In this document: piece after piece, positions 26,782 through 34,394 of the stretch
How the letters are laid out: every line of letters starts with the position of its first letter
Numbering within the stretch: position 1 is the stretch's first letter
Assembly (NCBI RefSeq): GCF_018860705.1
Contig: NZ_JAHKQA010000105.1
Location: forward strand, 56,950 to 120,949
From: Citreicella sp. C3M06
GTDB lineage: Bacteria; Pseudomonadota; Alphaproteobacteria; Rhodobacterales; Rhodobacteraceae
DNA: 64,000 nt
Reading direction: 5' to 3'
The notes under the pieces: model-generated
The model's database searches: none
What the model was told of the DNA's origin: nothing
The model's input: the letters and a program-made list of their open reading frames with translations, nothing else
Made by a program: the position numbers and the translations under genes

Positions 26782-27576
26782 ATGCTGGCGCTTTCTGCCT
26801 CTGGCGCGCAGGCGCAGCAGGGCGCGGTGTTCGATGTGCTCGACAGTCGCGGCGCGCTGCTGGGCTGGGAAGGCGTCGGGCGGTTGGATCTTGGCGGCGG
26901 GTTTTGCAGCGGGGCGCTGATTTCGCCCGATACGGTGCTGACCGCGGCGCATTGCGTCTATGAAACCGATACTGGCACACCGCGTGACAGCGGCCGCATG
27001 GTGTTTCGCGCCGGCTATCATCGGGGCCAGCAGATCGCCGCGCGGCGGGTGCTGCGCTGGGTGGTGCCAGACCGTTACGCTGCGCTTATGGCGGCAAGGG
27101 GCCGCGCGACCAGCGCCGAGGCCGTCGCGTCTGACGTGGCGCTGCTGCGACTAGACAGCCCGCTGTCGAGCGCCGAGGCTGACGCCTTTCGCATTCACGT
27201 TGCCGCAGATCCCGGAACATCGCTGTCGGTCGCCTCTTATGGCCGGGGCCGCGAAGAGGTGCTGTCGCGCCAGCGCGACTGCGCGCTGACGCGAGAGTAT
27301 CAGGACGGCATTCTGGGATTTGACTGCGACGTGACCTTCGGCTCGTCCGGCGCGCCAGTGTTCGTGCGCGAAAACGGGCGGCTGCGCATCCTGTCGGTGG
27401 TCTCGTCGATCACCGGCAGCGGCGAGGCCTACGGGCCCAGCCTGCCCGCGCTGGTATCGGGCCTGTCGGCACGACTGAGCCGGGAGGGCAGCCGCCCTCC
27501 GGTCAGCGCCGGCGCCCGGCGGATCACCGTGGGCAGTGATCGGTCCGGCATGACAGCGCGTTTCGTGACGCCGTGA
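26782..27576 (+). CDS. trypsin-like serine protease paralogue with unclear start
   Basis: 264 residues from the first ATG. The triad is H, D and S in TAAHC, ASDVALLRL and FGSSGAP, and the ending ARFVTP mirrors KFITP of its neighbour, which marks a tandem duplication. The ATG gives only a stub of a signal peptide (MLALSASGAQA). The frame continues upstream over HNALRSLALMLALSASGAQA, a much better signal, but the only start-like codons there are ATT (26752) and CTG. Either a rare start is used or the original ATG was lost. Confidence 0.8.
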   Translation: MLALSASGAQAQQGAVFDVLDSRGALLGWEGVGRLDLGGGFCSGALISPDTVLTAAHCVYETDTGTPRDSGRMVFRAGYHRGQQIAARRVLRWVVPDRYAALMAARGRATSAEAVASDVALLRLDSPLSSAEADAFRIHVAADPGTSLSVASYGRGREEVLSRQRDCALTREYQDGILGFDCDVTFGSSGAPVFVRENGRLRILSVVSSITGSGEAYGPSLPALVSGLSARLSREGSRPPVSAGARRITVGSDRSGMTARFVTP

Positions 27577-27588
27577 CGCTAGCAGGGT

Positions 27589-27619
27589 CTTGAAACCCCG
27601 ATTTCCCGTTCCCAGATTT
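27589..27619 (+). promoter_or_regulatory. sigma-32 (RpoH) type promoter of the Hsp20 gene
   Basis: A -35 element CTTGAAA (27589-27595) is followed after 15 bp by CCCAGATTT (27611-27619), close to the heat-shock consensus CTTGAA-N13-17-CCCCATnT. It predicts a 5' leader of about 95 nt. Confidence 0.6.
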
Positions 27620-27625
27620 GCCTGA

Positions 27626-27720
27626 CCGGGGTGCCGATGATCGGGCCCCGGCTCACTCAGTCGCCTGTCCCTGAAGGGAAGGCGCATCACACCATGGTTT
27701 CGCTTTACGGAGGATACCCC
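27626..27720 (+). promoter_or_regulatory. ROSE-like RNA thermometer in the Hsp20 leader
   Basis: Three consecutive hairpins fill the leader. The first (27626-27651) has CCGGGG/CCCCGG arms with an inner CCGA/TCGG stem. The second (27662-27684) has CGCCT/AGGCG plus TCCC/GGGA. The last pairs GGTTTC (27696-27701) with the Shine-Dalgarno GGAGGATACC (27709-27718). TCGCT (27700-27704) faces the AGGA of the ribosome site, as the conserved UYGCU does in ROSE elements of alphaproteobacterial small heat-shock genes. Confidence 0.6.
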
Positions 27721-28197
27721 ATGCGTCATTTTGATTTCGCCCCGCTCTACCGCGCCACCGTCGGTTTCGATCAGATCGCCGATCTGATGGATCGCACCCT
27801 TGCCAGCGACGCGCCGCAGGCCAGCTACCCGCCCTACAACATCGAAAAGACCACCGAGGATGCGTGGCGGATCTCGATCGCCGTGGCGGGCTTTGCCGAC
27901 AGCGACCTGTCGGTCGAGTTGAAGGAACAGCAGCTGGTGGTTTCGGCCCGCAAGGCCGAGGAAGATGAGGGCAAGACCTACCTGCATCGTGGCATCGCCA
28001 CCCGCGCCTTCGAGCGCCGCTTCACCCTTGCCGACCATGTGCGTGTCACCGGTGCCGTGCATGAGCACGGCATGCTGCACATCGACCTCAAGCGCGAGAT
28101 CCCCGAAGCGCTGAAACCGCGCCGGATCGAGATCGCCCAGGCCTCCAGCCATCCGGCGATTGCGCAGGATGTGGTGGACGGCCCGTCGGTGAACTGA
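27721..28197 (+). CDS. small heat-shock protein, Hsp20/alpha-crystallin (IbpA-like)
   Basis: 158 residues. The alpha-crystallin domain spans about 32-122 (PPYNIEKTTEDAWRISIAVAGF, RKAEEDEGKTYLHRGIATRAFERRF, then DHVRVTGAVHEHGMLHIDL). The C-terminal anchor reads PRRIEIAQ where IxI is usual. It is an ATP-independent holdase that binds unfolding proteins. The ATG at 27721 follows a GGAGG buried in a leader hairpin. Upstream in-frame ATGs fall inside that leader and are unlikely to be starts. A strong terminator follows. Confidence 0.95.
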   Translation: MRHFDFAPLYRATVGFDQIADLMDRTLASDAPQASYPPYNIEKTTEDAWRISIAVAGFADSDLSVELKEQQLVVSARKAEEDEGKTYLHRGIATRAFERRFTLADHVRVTGAVHEHGMLHIDLKREIPEALKPRRIEIAQASSHPAIAQDVVDGPSVN

Positions 28198-28219
28198 GCC
28201 ATGCAGGTCTGAGAATTGG

Positions 28220-28247
28220 AAAGCCCCGGCATTGGCCGGGGCTTTTT
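28220..28247 (+). terminator. rho-independent terminator of the Hsp20 gene
   Basis: AAAGCCCCGGC and GCCGGGGCTTT form a perfect 11-bp stem with an ATTG loop, and the T-run continues for two more bases. It begins 23 bp after the stop codon. Confidence 0.93.
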
Positions 28248-28262
28248 GCTATTTGTGAGGTT

Positions 28263-28312
28263 GGCCGGGGGCCAGCCCCGGACCCCCGGGATATTTTCAG
28301 CCAGAAGAAGCC
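28263..28312 (+). repeat. dispersed palindromic repeat, copy 2
   Basis: GGCCGGGGGCCAGCCCCGG is followed by CCCCCGGGATATTTT and CCAGAAGAAG, the same order of blocks as in the copy at 23061. It lies between the Hsp20 terminator and the end of the carboxynorspermidine dehydrogenase gene. Confidence 0.75.
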
Positions 28313-28329
28313 CGGGCGCGGCGCCTCTG

Positions 28330-29574
28330 TCAGCCGGTGTAGTCGGTCCAGGCCATGTCTTGGCCCTTGAGGCCACCCTTGATGACACGGGTCGGCAGGC
28401 CAATGCGATCAAGCAGGGTGAAGAAGGGCTTGGGGTCGAGTTCCTCGACGTTCTTCATGGTCTTGGCGTCCCATTCGCCGGTCGCGACGAGCATGGCGGC
28501 GGCGACCGGGGGCACGCCGGCGGTGTAGGAGATGCCTTGGCTGCCGACTTCGGTGTAGGCATCCTTGTGGTCCGCAACGTTGTAGACGAAGAGTTCGATG
28601 TCCTTGCCGTCTTTGGTGCCTTTGACCAGATCGCCGATGCAGGTCTTGCCGGTGTAGTCGGGCGCGAGGCTGGCCGGGTCCGGCAGGCAGGCCTTGACCA
28701 GCTTGAGCGGCACGACCTCTTGCCCTTCGGCGGTGGTGACCGGCTTTTCGGACAGCAGACCGATATTCTTCAGCACGGTGAAGACGTTGATATAGTGATC
28801 GCCGAAGCCCATCCAGAAGCGCACATCCGCCTGAGGGTAGTTGGTGGCAAGGCTGTGCACCTCGTCATGGCCGGATTGGTAGGCCTTGGACGGGCCGACG
28901 ACGGGCAGATCCCATTCATGGCCCGACGCGAACATCGAGGTTTCCTTCCACTGCTGGTCTTCCCAGTAGTAGACCGTACCGGTGAATTCACGGAAGTTGA
29001 TCTCGGGGTCGAAATTGGTGGCAAAATACTTGCCGTGGCTGCCGGCGTTGATATCGACGATGTCGATGCTTTTGACCTCGTCCATCTGGTCGATGGCAAA
29101 GCGCGCATAGGCATTGACCACGCCCGGATCGAACCCGGCACCGAGGATCGCGGTCACGCCCTTTTCGGCGCAGCTCTCGCGGCGCTTCCATTCGTAATTG
29201 GCGTACCAGGGCGGGGTTTCGCAGATCTTTTCCGGCTCTTCATGGATGGCGGTGTCGATGTAGGCGGCACCGGTGTCGATGCAGGCATCCAGCACGTGCA
29301 TGTTCACGAAGGCAGTGCCAACGTTGATGACGATCTGGGCACCGGTGTCGCGGATCAGCTGCGCGACCTCCGGGGTCTGCGTGGCATCGACCGCATAGGC
29401 GGTAAAGGCACAGTCATGACCCTTGGCGCGCACCGATGCGATGATCGCCTCGCATTTGGACTTGGTGCGACTGGCGATGTGCAACTCGCCCAGCACATCG
29501 GCGTTCTGGGCGCATTTATGCGCGACCACTTGGGCGACGCCGCCGGCGCCGATGATGAGAACGTTCTTCTTCAA
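28330..29574 (-). CDS. carboxynorspermidine/carboxyspermidine dehydrogenase (saccharopine dehydrogenase family)
   Basis: 414 residues with an N-terminal Rossmann fold (VLIIGAGGVAQVVAHKC) and the long saccharopine-dehydrogenase C-terminal domain. The block LGAGFDPGVVNAYARFA and the overall length match carboxynorspermidine dehydrogenase (CANSDH). It condenses aspartate semialdehyde with putrescine or diaminopropane using NADPH. The decarboxylase gene lies directly upstream (48 bp), which secures the assignment over lysine-pathway saccharopine dehydrogenase. Confidence 0.9.
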   Translation of the reverse strand: MKKNVLIIGAGGVAQVVAHKCAQNADVLGELHIASRTKSKCEAIIASVRAKGHDCAFTAYAVDATQTPEVAQLIRDTGAQIVINVGTAFVNMHVLDACIDTGAAYIDTAIHEEPEKICETPPWYANYEWKRRESCAEKGVTAILGAGFDPGVVNAYARFAIDQMDEVKSIDIVDINAGSHGKYFATNFDPEINFREFTGTVYYWEDQQWKETSMFASGHEWDLPVVGPSKAYQSGHDEVHSLATNYPQADVRFWMGFGDHYINVFTVLKNIGLLSEKPVTTAEGQEVVPLKLVKACLPDPASLAPDYTGKTCIGDLVKGTKDGKDIELFVYNVADHKDAYTEVGSQGISYTAGVPPVAAAMLVATGEWDAKTMKNVEELDPKPFFTLLDRIGLPTRVIKGGLKGQDMAWTDYTG

Positions 29575-29622
29575 GTCAGAACCCCCTTGGATGATGAGGC
29601 GCCGTTTGCGGGCGCAGGCAGA

Positions 29623-30714
29623 TCACGACAGGGCAGCCGCGAAATCGTCGTAGGTGAAAGCTTTCACAAGCCGTTCGGTCCCGTCCAGCTCGCGGATGGC
29701 GATGGATGGCATCTGCACCCCGTTGAACCAGTTTTTCTTGACCATGGTATAGCCGGCGGCATCCTGGATGGAGAGCCGGTCGCCTGGCTGCAACGCCTTG
29801 GGAAAGCGGAATTCGCCGAAGATGTCGCCCGCAAGGCAGGATTTGCCGCAGATCATCCATTCCAGATCGCCATCCTCGAGCATCTTGGCGCTTTCGCGGT
29901 AGATGAGCAGGTCGAGCATATGCGCCTCGATCGAGCTGTCGACGATGGCGAGGTTCTTGCCGTTGTAAAGCGTGTCCAGAACGCTGACCTCGAGCGTGGT
30001 GGAGTTGGTGATCGCCGCCTCGCCGGGCTCGAGATAGACCTGCACCTCGTTTTCGCCTGCAAAGCGTTTCAGCCGCTCGGCCAGGGCGTCCAACGGATAA
30101 TCCGCGCCGGTGAAATGGATGCCGCCGCCAAGGCTGATCCAGTCCATGCGACGGATCAGATGGCCAAAGCGCTGCTCGATCATGCCGAGCAGCGCGTCGA
30201 AACGGGTGAAATCGGCATTCTCGCAATTGTTGTGGAACATGAACCCGCTGATGAAATCGGCGACAGGCTCGATATCCTCAGGCGCGTGCTCGCCCAGCCG
30301 CGAGAACGGCCGTGCCGGGTCGGCAAGATCGAAGCCGGAGGTCGAAACACCGGGATTCACGCGCAGGCCGCGTGTGTGATCACGGCTGATCTCTTCGAAA
30401 TTTGCCAATTGCTGAGCGGTGTTGAAGATGACCTTGTCGGAAGACGCCAGCACCTCATTGATCTCATGGGCCGCCCAAGCAACGGAATAGGCATGGGTTT
30501 CGCCGGGGAATTTCTCGCGCCCCAGCTTGACCTCGAACAGCGAAGATGAGGTGGTGCCGTCCATGTACTCGGCCATCATGTCGAAAACCGACCAGGTCGC
30601 AAAGCATTTCAACGCCAGCAGCGCCTTGGCACCGGACTGCTCGCGCAGCCGGGCGATCTTCTCCATGTTCGGAAGAAGTCGGGACTTGTCGATCAGGTAA
30701 TAGGGCGTCTGCAT
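29623..30714 (-). CDS. nspC: carboxynorspermidine/carboxyspermidine decarboxylase
   Basis: 363 residues of the alanine-racemase-fold decarboxylases. The PLP lysine is K36 in LALKCFA. HNNCEN, SLGGGIHFTG, EPGEA and the late CGKSCLAGD segment, with the second-subunit active-site cysteine, are typical of NspC. It makes spermidine or norspermidine from the carboxylated precursor. The ATG at 30714 is preferred over 30753. It is transcribed before the dehydrogenase as a two-gene operon. Confidence 0.93.
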   Translation of the reverse strand: MQTPYYLIDKSRLLPNMEKIARLREQSGAKALLALKCFATWSVFDMMAEYMDGTTSSSLFEVKLGREKFPGETHAYSVAWAAHEINEVLASSDKVIFNTAQQLANFEEISRDHTRGLRVNPGVSTSGFDLADPARPFSRLGEHAPEDIEPVADFISGFMFHNNCENADFTRFDALLGMIEQRFGHLIRRMDWISLGGGIHFTGADYPLDALAERLKRFAGENEVQVYLEPGEAAITNSTTLEVSVLDTLYNGKNLAIVDSSIEAHMLDLLIYRESAKMLEDGDLEWMICGKSCLAGDIFGEFRFPKALQPGDRLSIQDAAGYTMVKKNWFNGVQMPSIAIRELDGTERLVKAFTYDDFAAALS

Positions 30715-31023
30715 GCGCGTCGGGCCTCGTTTGGGGTCGGGACGGGGATGCATCGTCCAGTCCGATGCAGGGACGCCATTTAGCGTGCCTGACCGCGTCC
30801 CGCAATGATCGACCGGAAAAAACGGACTTTGAAGTCTGAGGCGGGCCAGCCCCCCGCCTTCGGCTCCCCCCGGAGTTTATCCGGCAAGATGAAGGAGGGG
30901 CGCGGCGCTTTGCCTTCATCTTGCCAGAAAAACTCCCGCCGGAGGCAGGCCGGGCATTTTGGCCGGGTGGGGCATCCGGGCTGGGCGGGCACCTTTCGGC
31001 CCCCGCCCCTTTTTCTCTAAAGA
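30715..31023. other. 309-bp gap holding a long palindromic repeat
   Basis: The part next to nspC (30715-30835) should carry its promoter; it has no recognisable operator. From 30840 to 30950 the palindromic repeat (copy 3) fills the gap, followed by a GC-rich tail to the phytase-like gene. No protein-coding signal is seen. Confidence 0.5.
30840..30950 (+). repeat. dispersed palindromic repeat, copy 3 (long form)
   Basis: The left block is like copy 1 (GCCAGCCCCCCGCCTTCGG, CTCCCCCCGGAGTTTATC). A long imperfect palindrome follows: GGCAAGATGAAG (from 30883) is answered by CTTCATCTTGCC (30913-30924), and GGAGTTT by AAACTCC further out. The end CCCGCCGGAGGC is also found, in reverse, in copy 4 near 36262. 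Confidence 0.75.
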
Positions 31024-33186
31024 TCAATTGTTCAGCTTGAAGGACCAGAAGAAGGTCTCACCCGAGCTGTCATCGACGCCGTCATTGTCGGTTGCGACGT
31101 AGACGGTGCCGTCATCCGTAATCGCCATGCCTTCGACCTTGTCGACGACGTAGCCGCCCCACGCTTTCAGGTCAGGGATTAGATCGCGAACCTCTTGCTT
31201 GGTCACCACCGGCAGGACAGTTCCAAGCGCGGCGGGCTGGAGGTCGGCGACGGATACGCGGTAGATTTTCTTGGTCACTGCGGCCGCGCCAATCTGGTTG
31301 TCGCGCTCGACGATATAGACGTGGTCGCCATGGGCGGTGATTTCGGACAGGCCTGTCCAGCCCTTTTCCGGGGATGCCTTGGGATAGAGCACCGCGCCCC
31401 ATTCTGCGGTGTCCGGGGAGTAGGACAGCAGTTTGACGTGATCCTTGGGATCGTCGCCCCATTCGCGCTGCATCGCCATCCACAGCGTACCGTCGATCAT
31501 CGTAATGCCTTCGAAACCGAAGCGCACCTCGTTTGCGAGCAACTCGGCGGGCAGGCCGATCTCGTCCGTGATCACGCCCTGGGCGTCCACGTGATACAGC
31601 GCATGCGGCACCAGCCGGTCCGAGCGGCCTTCGGAGGCGATCCAGAAACCCCCTTGCCCGTCGGACGTGATGCCTTCCATATCGAGCTTTTGCGCCGTAT
31701 AGCCGCCACGGGTGACACCCAGCGCCTTGATGATCCGTGCCGGGGTCTGCGACGGGTCGATGGTGAAGATCGTCGGCTGGAAGCCGTAGAAGCTGTCGTT
31801 GACCGCGTAGATCATGCCGTCATCGCCTGCGACCATACCCGAGATCGCGCCCCAGCCGATCAGTTCGTCCGCGCCCTGCGAGGTCAGCGTCGGGTATTGC
31901 GCCGCGCCGTCCGCGTAGTCGTAGACCATGACATGGGAGCGCACGCCGCCGTCTTCCACGAGGTCTTCCTCGTTGGCGGTTGCCAGCAGGTTGCGCTGCG
32001 GGATCGCCACGATGCCTTCGGGGGCAATGCCGGAGGGCAGCATCTGTGTCAGCATCGGGGCTGCAGGATCGCTTACGTCGTAGACGCCGACCACCGAGCC
32101 GCGCTCGGACATCACGAACAGATAGGGCGTGCCGTCGAAGGTTGCGAATTCCAGCCCTTCGGGTTCGGCGCCCTTGGCATCGGAACGCTTGTCCGGGTAA
32201 TGGCCGACCTCGATCACCGCCTTTTCGAAATCCGCGCCCGATTCATAAGCCACGGTGCCGTCCTTGGCGAAGATCGTGAAACCGCGCGAGCCGCCATCCA
32301 TGTCGCCTTCGTTGGCGGTGGCGAAATGGTCGTCATCGATCCACTGCACCGAATCCGGCTCGCGCAGGCGGCCCGGCTGGCTTTCGGTAAAGAGCAGCGC
32401 CGCGCGTTCATCGGTCGCGTCGATGCCTTGCAGATCCACTGCCCCGGCAGAGAAATGCGACAACACCTCGCCTGATTTCGACAGCACCACGATGTGGTTG
32501 TTTTCCTGCATGGTCACGACGATTTCGCCGAGCCCGTTGACGTCGACGAATTCGGGCTCGGGGTCTTCGGGGGCGATCTCGGCGAGGCCGGTGACGTCGG
32601 CCGTCACCATGCTGTCGCATTGCGCCATGCCATCGGCCACGTCGAGGATGGTGACATAGCCCGCTGGCATCTGCCCGACCCGGCCATCGCCGAGGTCTTC
32701 GTCACGCTCGTTTTCGATGGCGATCACGACAAAGCTGCCATCCTGCGAAAGCGCCACTGAATCCGGCTGCCCGCCAAGGTCGCATTCTCCGGCAAGCTCG
32801 CCTGACAACGCGTCCAGCACCACCAGCTTACCCGACGGATTGGTGAAGCTCTCCGAGGTGTTCACGCCGACAAATGCCGTGGTGCCGGCAATGGCGACCG
32901 AGGTCGGCTCGCCGCCCATGTCGATATTGCCCAGCGGCTTGGGCATGGCGGGATCGGTGATGTCGATGCGCCCGATCACCCCCAGCGGGCTGTCGGTATA
33001 GACCAGCGTGTTGCCGTCTTCGGTGGCGTAGATGATCTCGGCCGAGGTGACACGGCCCCTGTCTTCGCCATCGGCCATGTTGTCCGGCGTGGCAAACGAC
33101 GCGATGCGATTGAAGTTCATCTCGGCGGCGGCAGCCGACGCCGTCAGCGCGAGCGCAGAAGTCAGGCAGATCGTGCGCAGTGTCAT
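31024..33186 (-). CDS. secreted phytase-like esterase / choice-of-anchor beta-propeller protein
   Basis: 720 residues with a signal peptide (MTLRTICLTSALALTASAAAA). The first about 400 residues form beta-propeller repeats (IGRIDITDPAMPKPLG, VGVYDVSDPAAPMLTQ) of the choice-of-anchor type. The last about 300 carry the 'esterase-like activity of phytase' domain (KLDMEGITSDGQGGFWIASEG, GFEGITMIDG). The protein is periplasmic or secreted and probably releases phosphate from organic esters. Four Pho-box-like repeats just upstream support a phosphate-starvation role. Confidence 0.85.
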   Translation of the reverse strand: MTLRTICLTSALALTASAAAAEMNFNRIASFATPDNMADGEDRGRVTSAEIIYATEDGNTLVYTDSPLGVIGRIDITDPAMPKPLGNIDMGGEPTSVAIAGTTAFVGVNTSESFTNPSGKLVVLDALSGELAGECDLGGQPDSVALSQDGSFVVIAIENERDEDLGDGRVGQMPAGYVTILDVADGMAQCDSMVTADVTGLAEIAPEDPEPEFVDVNGLGEIVVTMQENNHIVVLSKSGEVLSHFSAGAVDLQGIDATDERAALLFTESQPGRLREPDSVQWIDDDHFATANEGDMDGGSRGFTIFAKDGTVAYESGADFEKAVIEVGHYPDKRSDAKGAEPEGLEFATFDGTPYLFVMSERGSVVGVYDVSDPAAPMLTQMLPSGIAPEGIVAIPQRNLLATANEEDLVEDGGVRSHVMVYDYADGAAQYPTLTSQGADELIGWGAISGMVAGDDGMIYAVNDSFYGFQPTIFTIDPSQTPARIIKALGVTRGGYTAQKLDMEGITSDGQGGFWIASEGRSDRLVPHALYHVDAQGVITDEIGLPAELLANEVRFGFEGITMIDGTLWMAMQREWGDDPKDHVKLLSYSPDTAEWGAVLYPKASPEKGWTGLSEITAHGDHVYIVERDNQIGAAAVTKKIYRVSVADLQPAALGTVLPVVTKQEVRDLIPDLKAWGGYVVDKVEGMAITDDGTVYVATDNDGVDDSSGETFFWSFKLNN

Positions 33187-33524
33187 GGGTATCCCCTATC
33201 CAAGTGTCCGCTGCAGCCATTGGACCCGGCGCGTAACGATCTCGCGACGGTTCCGTGACGGTCCGGCGACAGGTGCATTTCCACACCGGATCGCCCCTGG
33301 ATTGGCGCCGTGTCACACTGCCCCCCCCTTTTTGCGGCCCAAACCGCCGTTCCGAAGACCGGCGGCAACGATTTTAGCCTCACCATCGACAGCGACGCGC
33401 CTGTTTGGGGCGGCTAGGCGGCAATCTGGGTGTTGGACCTCGGGCTTTTCGGGTTTACGCTGATCCGCCGCCGGGCGTGACAGGCAGGCGGGCGCCCTGC
33501 CCGCCCAGAAGCCTCGCCCGAGGC
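33187..33524. other. promoter region between two divergent/convergent units
   Basis: 338 bp. The right part lies downstream of the alpha/beta hydrolase gene; the left part holds the Pho-box array (33233-33272) and promoter of the esterase gene. Other short open frames here are not supported. Confidence 0.5.
33233..33272 (-). promoter_or_regulatory. four tandem Pho-box half-sites (PhoB binding array)
   Basis: Read on the minus strand: CTGTCGC, CCGTCAC, CCGTCGC and TCGTTAC, each separated by exactly four bases, so every unit starts 11 bp after the last. This is the layout of PhoB sites (CTGTCAT repeats at 11-bp period). The array ends 46 bp before the start codon, where a PhoB-dependent promoter would sit. 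Confidence 0.65.
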
Positions 33525-34313
33525 CTAGCCGAGCAGCCGGTCGGTGATCGCGCTGTCCGGCGCCGCCAGCCCGTCAATGACGTTGAAGTGGTGGCGGCCT
33601 TCTTCGATCACCAGCCCGCAGCCCCAGGCCTGCGACAACCAGCGCGCCTGATCGATGAAGGCGGGGCGTTCGTCACCGCCAACCCAAGCGGTGACCGGCA
33701 CCATGGGCTGCGGCATCAAAACCGGGCTCTCCGCTTCGGCCTCGGCGGCATCCAGCCCCAGGGTCGCGTTCAAGTCGGTCTGTAACAGCGGGCGCAGGTC
33801 GGACAGCGGCGAGATCGGCATCACATGCGCCAGCCGCCCGGCCACCGCGTCCGGCAACAGGCCACCTGCCAGCATCCGCGCCACAAGATGGCCTCCGGCG
33901 CTGTGCCCGGCGAGACGGATCGGGCCAGAGACCTCGACCGCCGCTGCGGTGATCGCGTCGGCGATCTGCCGGGTGATGTCGGAAATCCGGACCTGCGGGC
34001 AATGCTCGTAAGATGGCAGCGCCACCGCCCAGTCGCGCGCCACCGCGCCGCCGGCCAGATGGGTCCAGTCGGCCCGCCCGAATTTCATCCAGTAGCCGCC
34101 ATGCACAAAGACCACCAGCCCCGCCGCAGAGCCCTTTGGCAGCACCAGATCGAACCGGTTGCGCCCAGCGGGGCCATAGGACAGCCCCTCGCGCAACCGC
34201 CCGCTCAGCGCCATTGCCTTGCGAAAGTGGGCCGCAGCCCCGGCCCAGCGCGGCGGGTAGTCCTCCGCCTGCGCAATGTAGGGCCCGTTGGCGTAGGAGT
34301 CGCTCAGATCCAT
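33525..34313 (-). CDS. alpha/beta hydrolase (esterase / kynurenine-formamidase-like)
   Basis: 262 residues. The oxyanion loop VFVHGGYW and the nucleophile elbow GHSAGG (Ser) are seen, with the acid and His probably in the GGDERPAF region and RHHFNV near the end. The HGGYW form occurs in kynurenine formamidases and related small-ester hydrolases; the substrate is not certain. The ATG at 34313 fits the family length. The frame is open for 600 more codons upstream, but that region is antisense to gabD. Confidence 0.85.
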   Translation of the reverse strand: MDLSDSYANGPYIAQAEDYPPRWAGAAAHFRKAMALSGRLREGLSYGPAGRNRFDLVLPKGSAAGLVVFVHGGYWMKFGRADWTHLAGGAVARDWAVALPSYEHCPQVRISDITRQIADAITAAAVEVSGPIRLAGHSAGGHLVARMLAGGLLPDAVAGRLAHVMPISPLSDLRPLLQTDLNATLGLDAAEAEAESPVLMPQPMVPVTAWVGGDERPAFIDQARWLSQAWGCGLVIEEGRHHFNVIDGLAAPDSAITDRLLG

Positions 34314-34394
34314 GGTATTTCCCCGTGATGGCGCTAGACTTCTTCGAACACACCTGTTCTGCCCAGCGCAGAAATCAATTTCGAAGAGGATGCC

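Noticed and set aside
28216..30549. Plus-strand frame of 777 residues
   Set aside because: It is antisense to the two carboxynorspermidine genes, which have catalytic motifs and family length.
33187..33524. Short frames in the gap before the hydrolase gene
   Set aside because: No ribosome site and random-looking composition; the Pho-box array is a better explanation for part of the gap.
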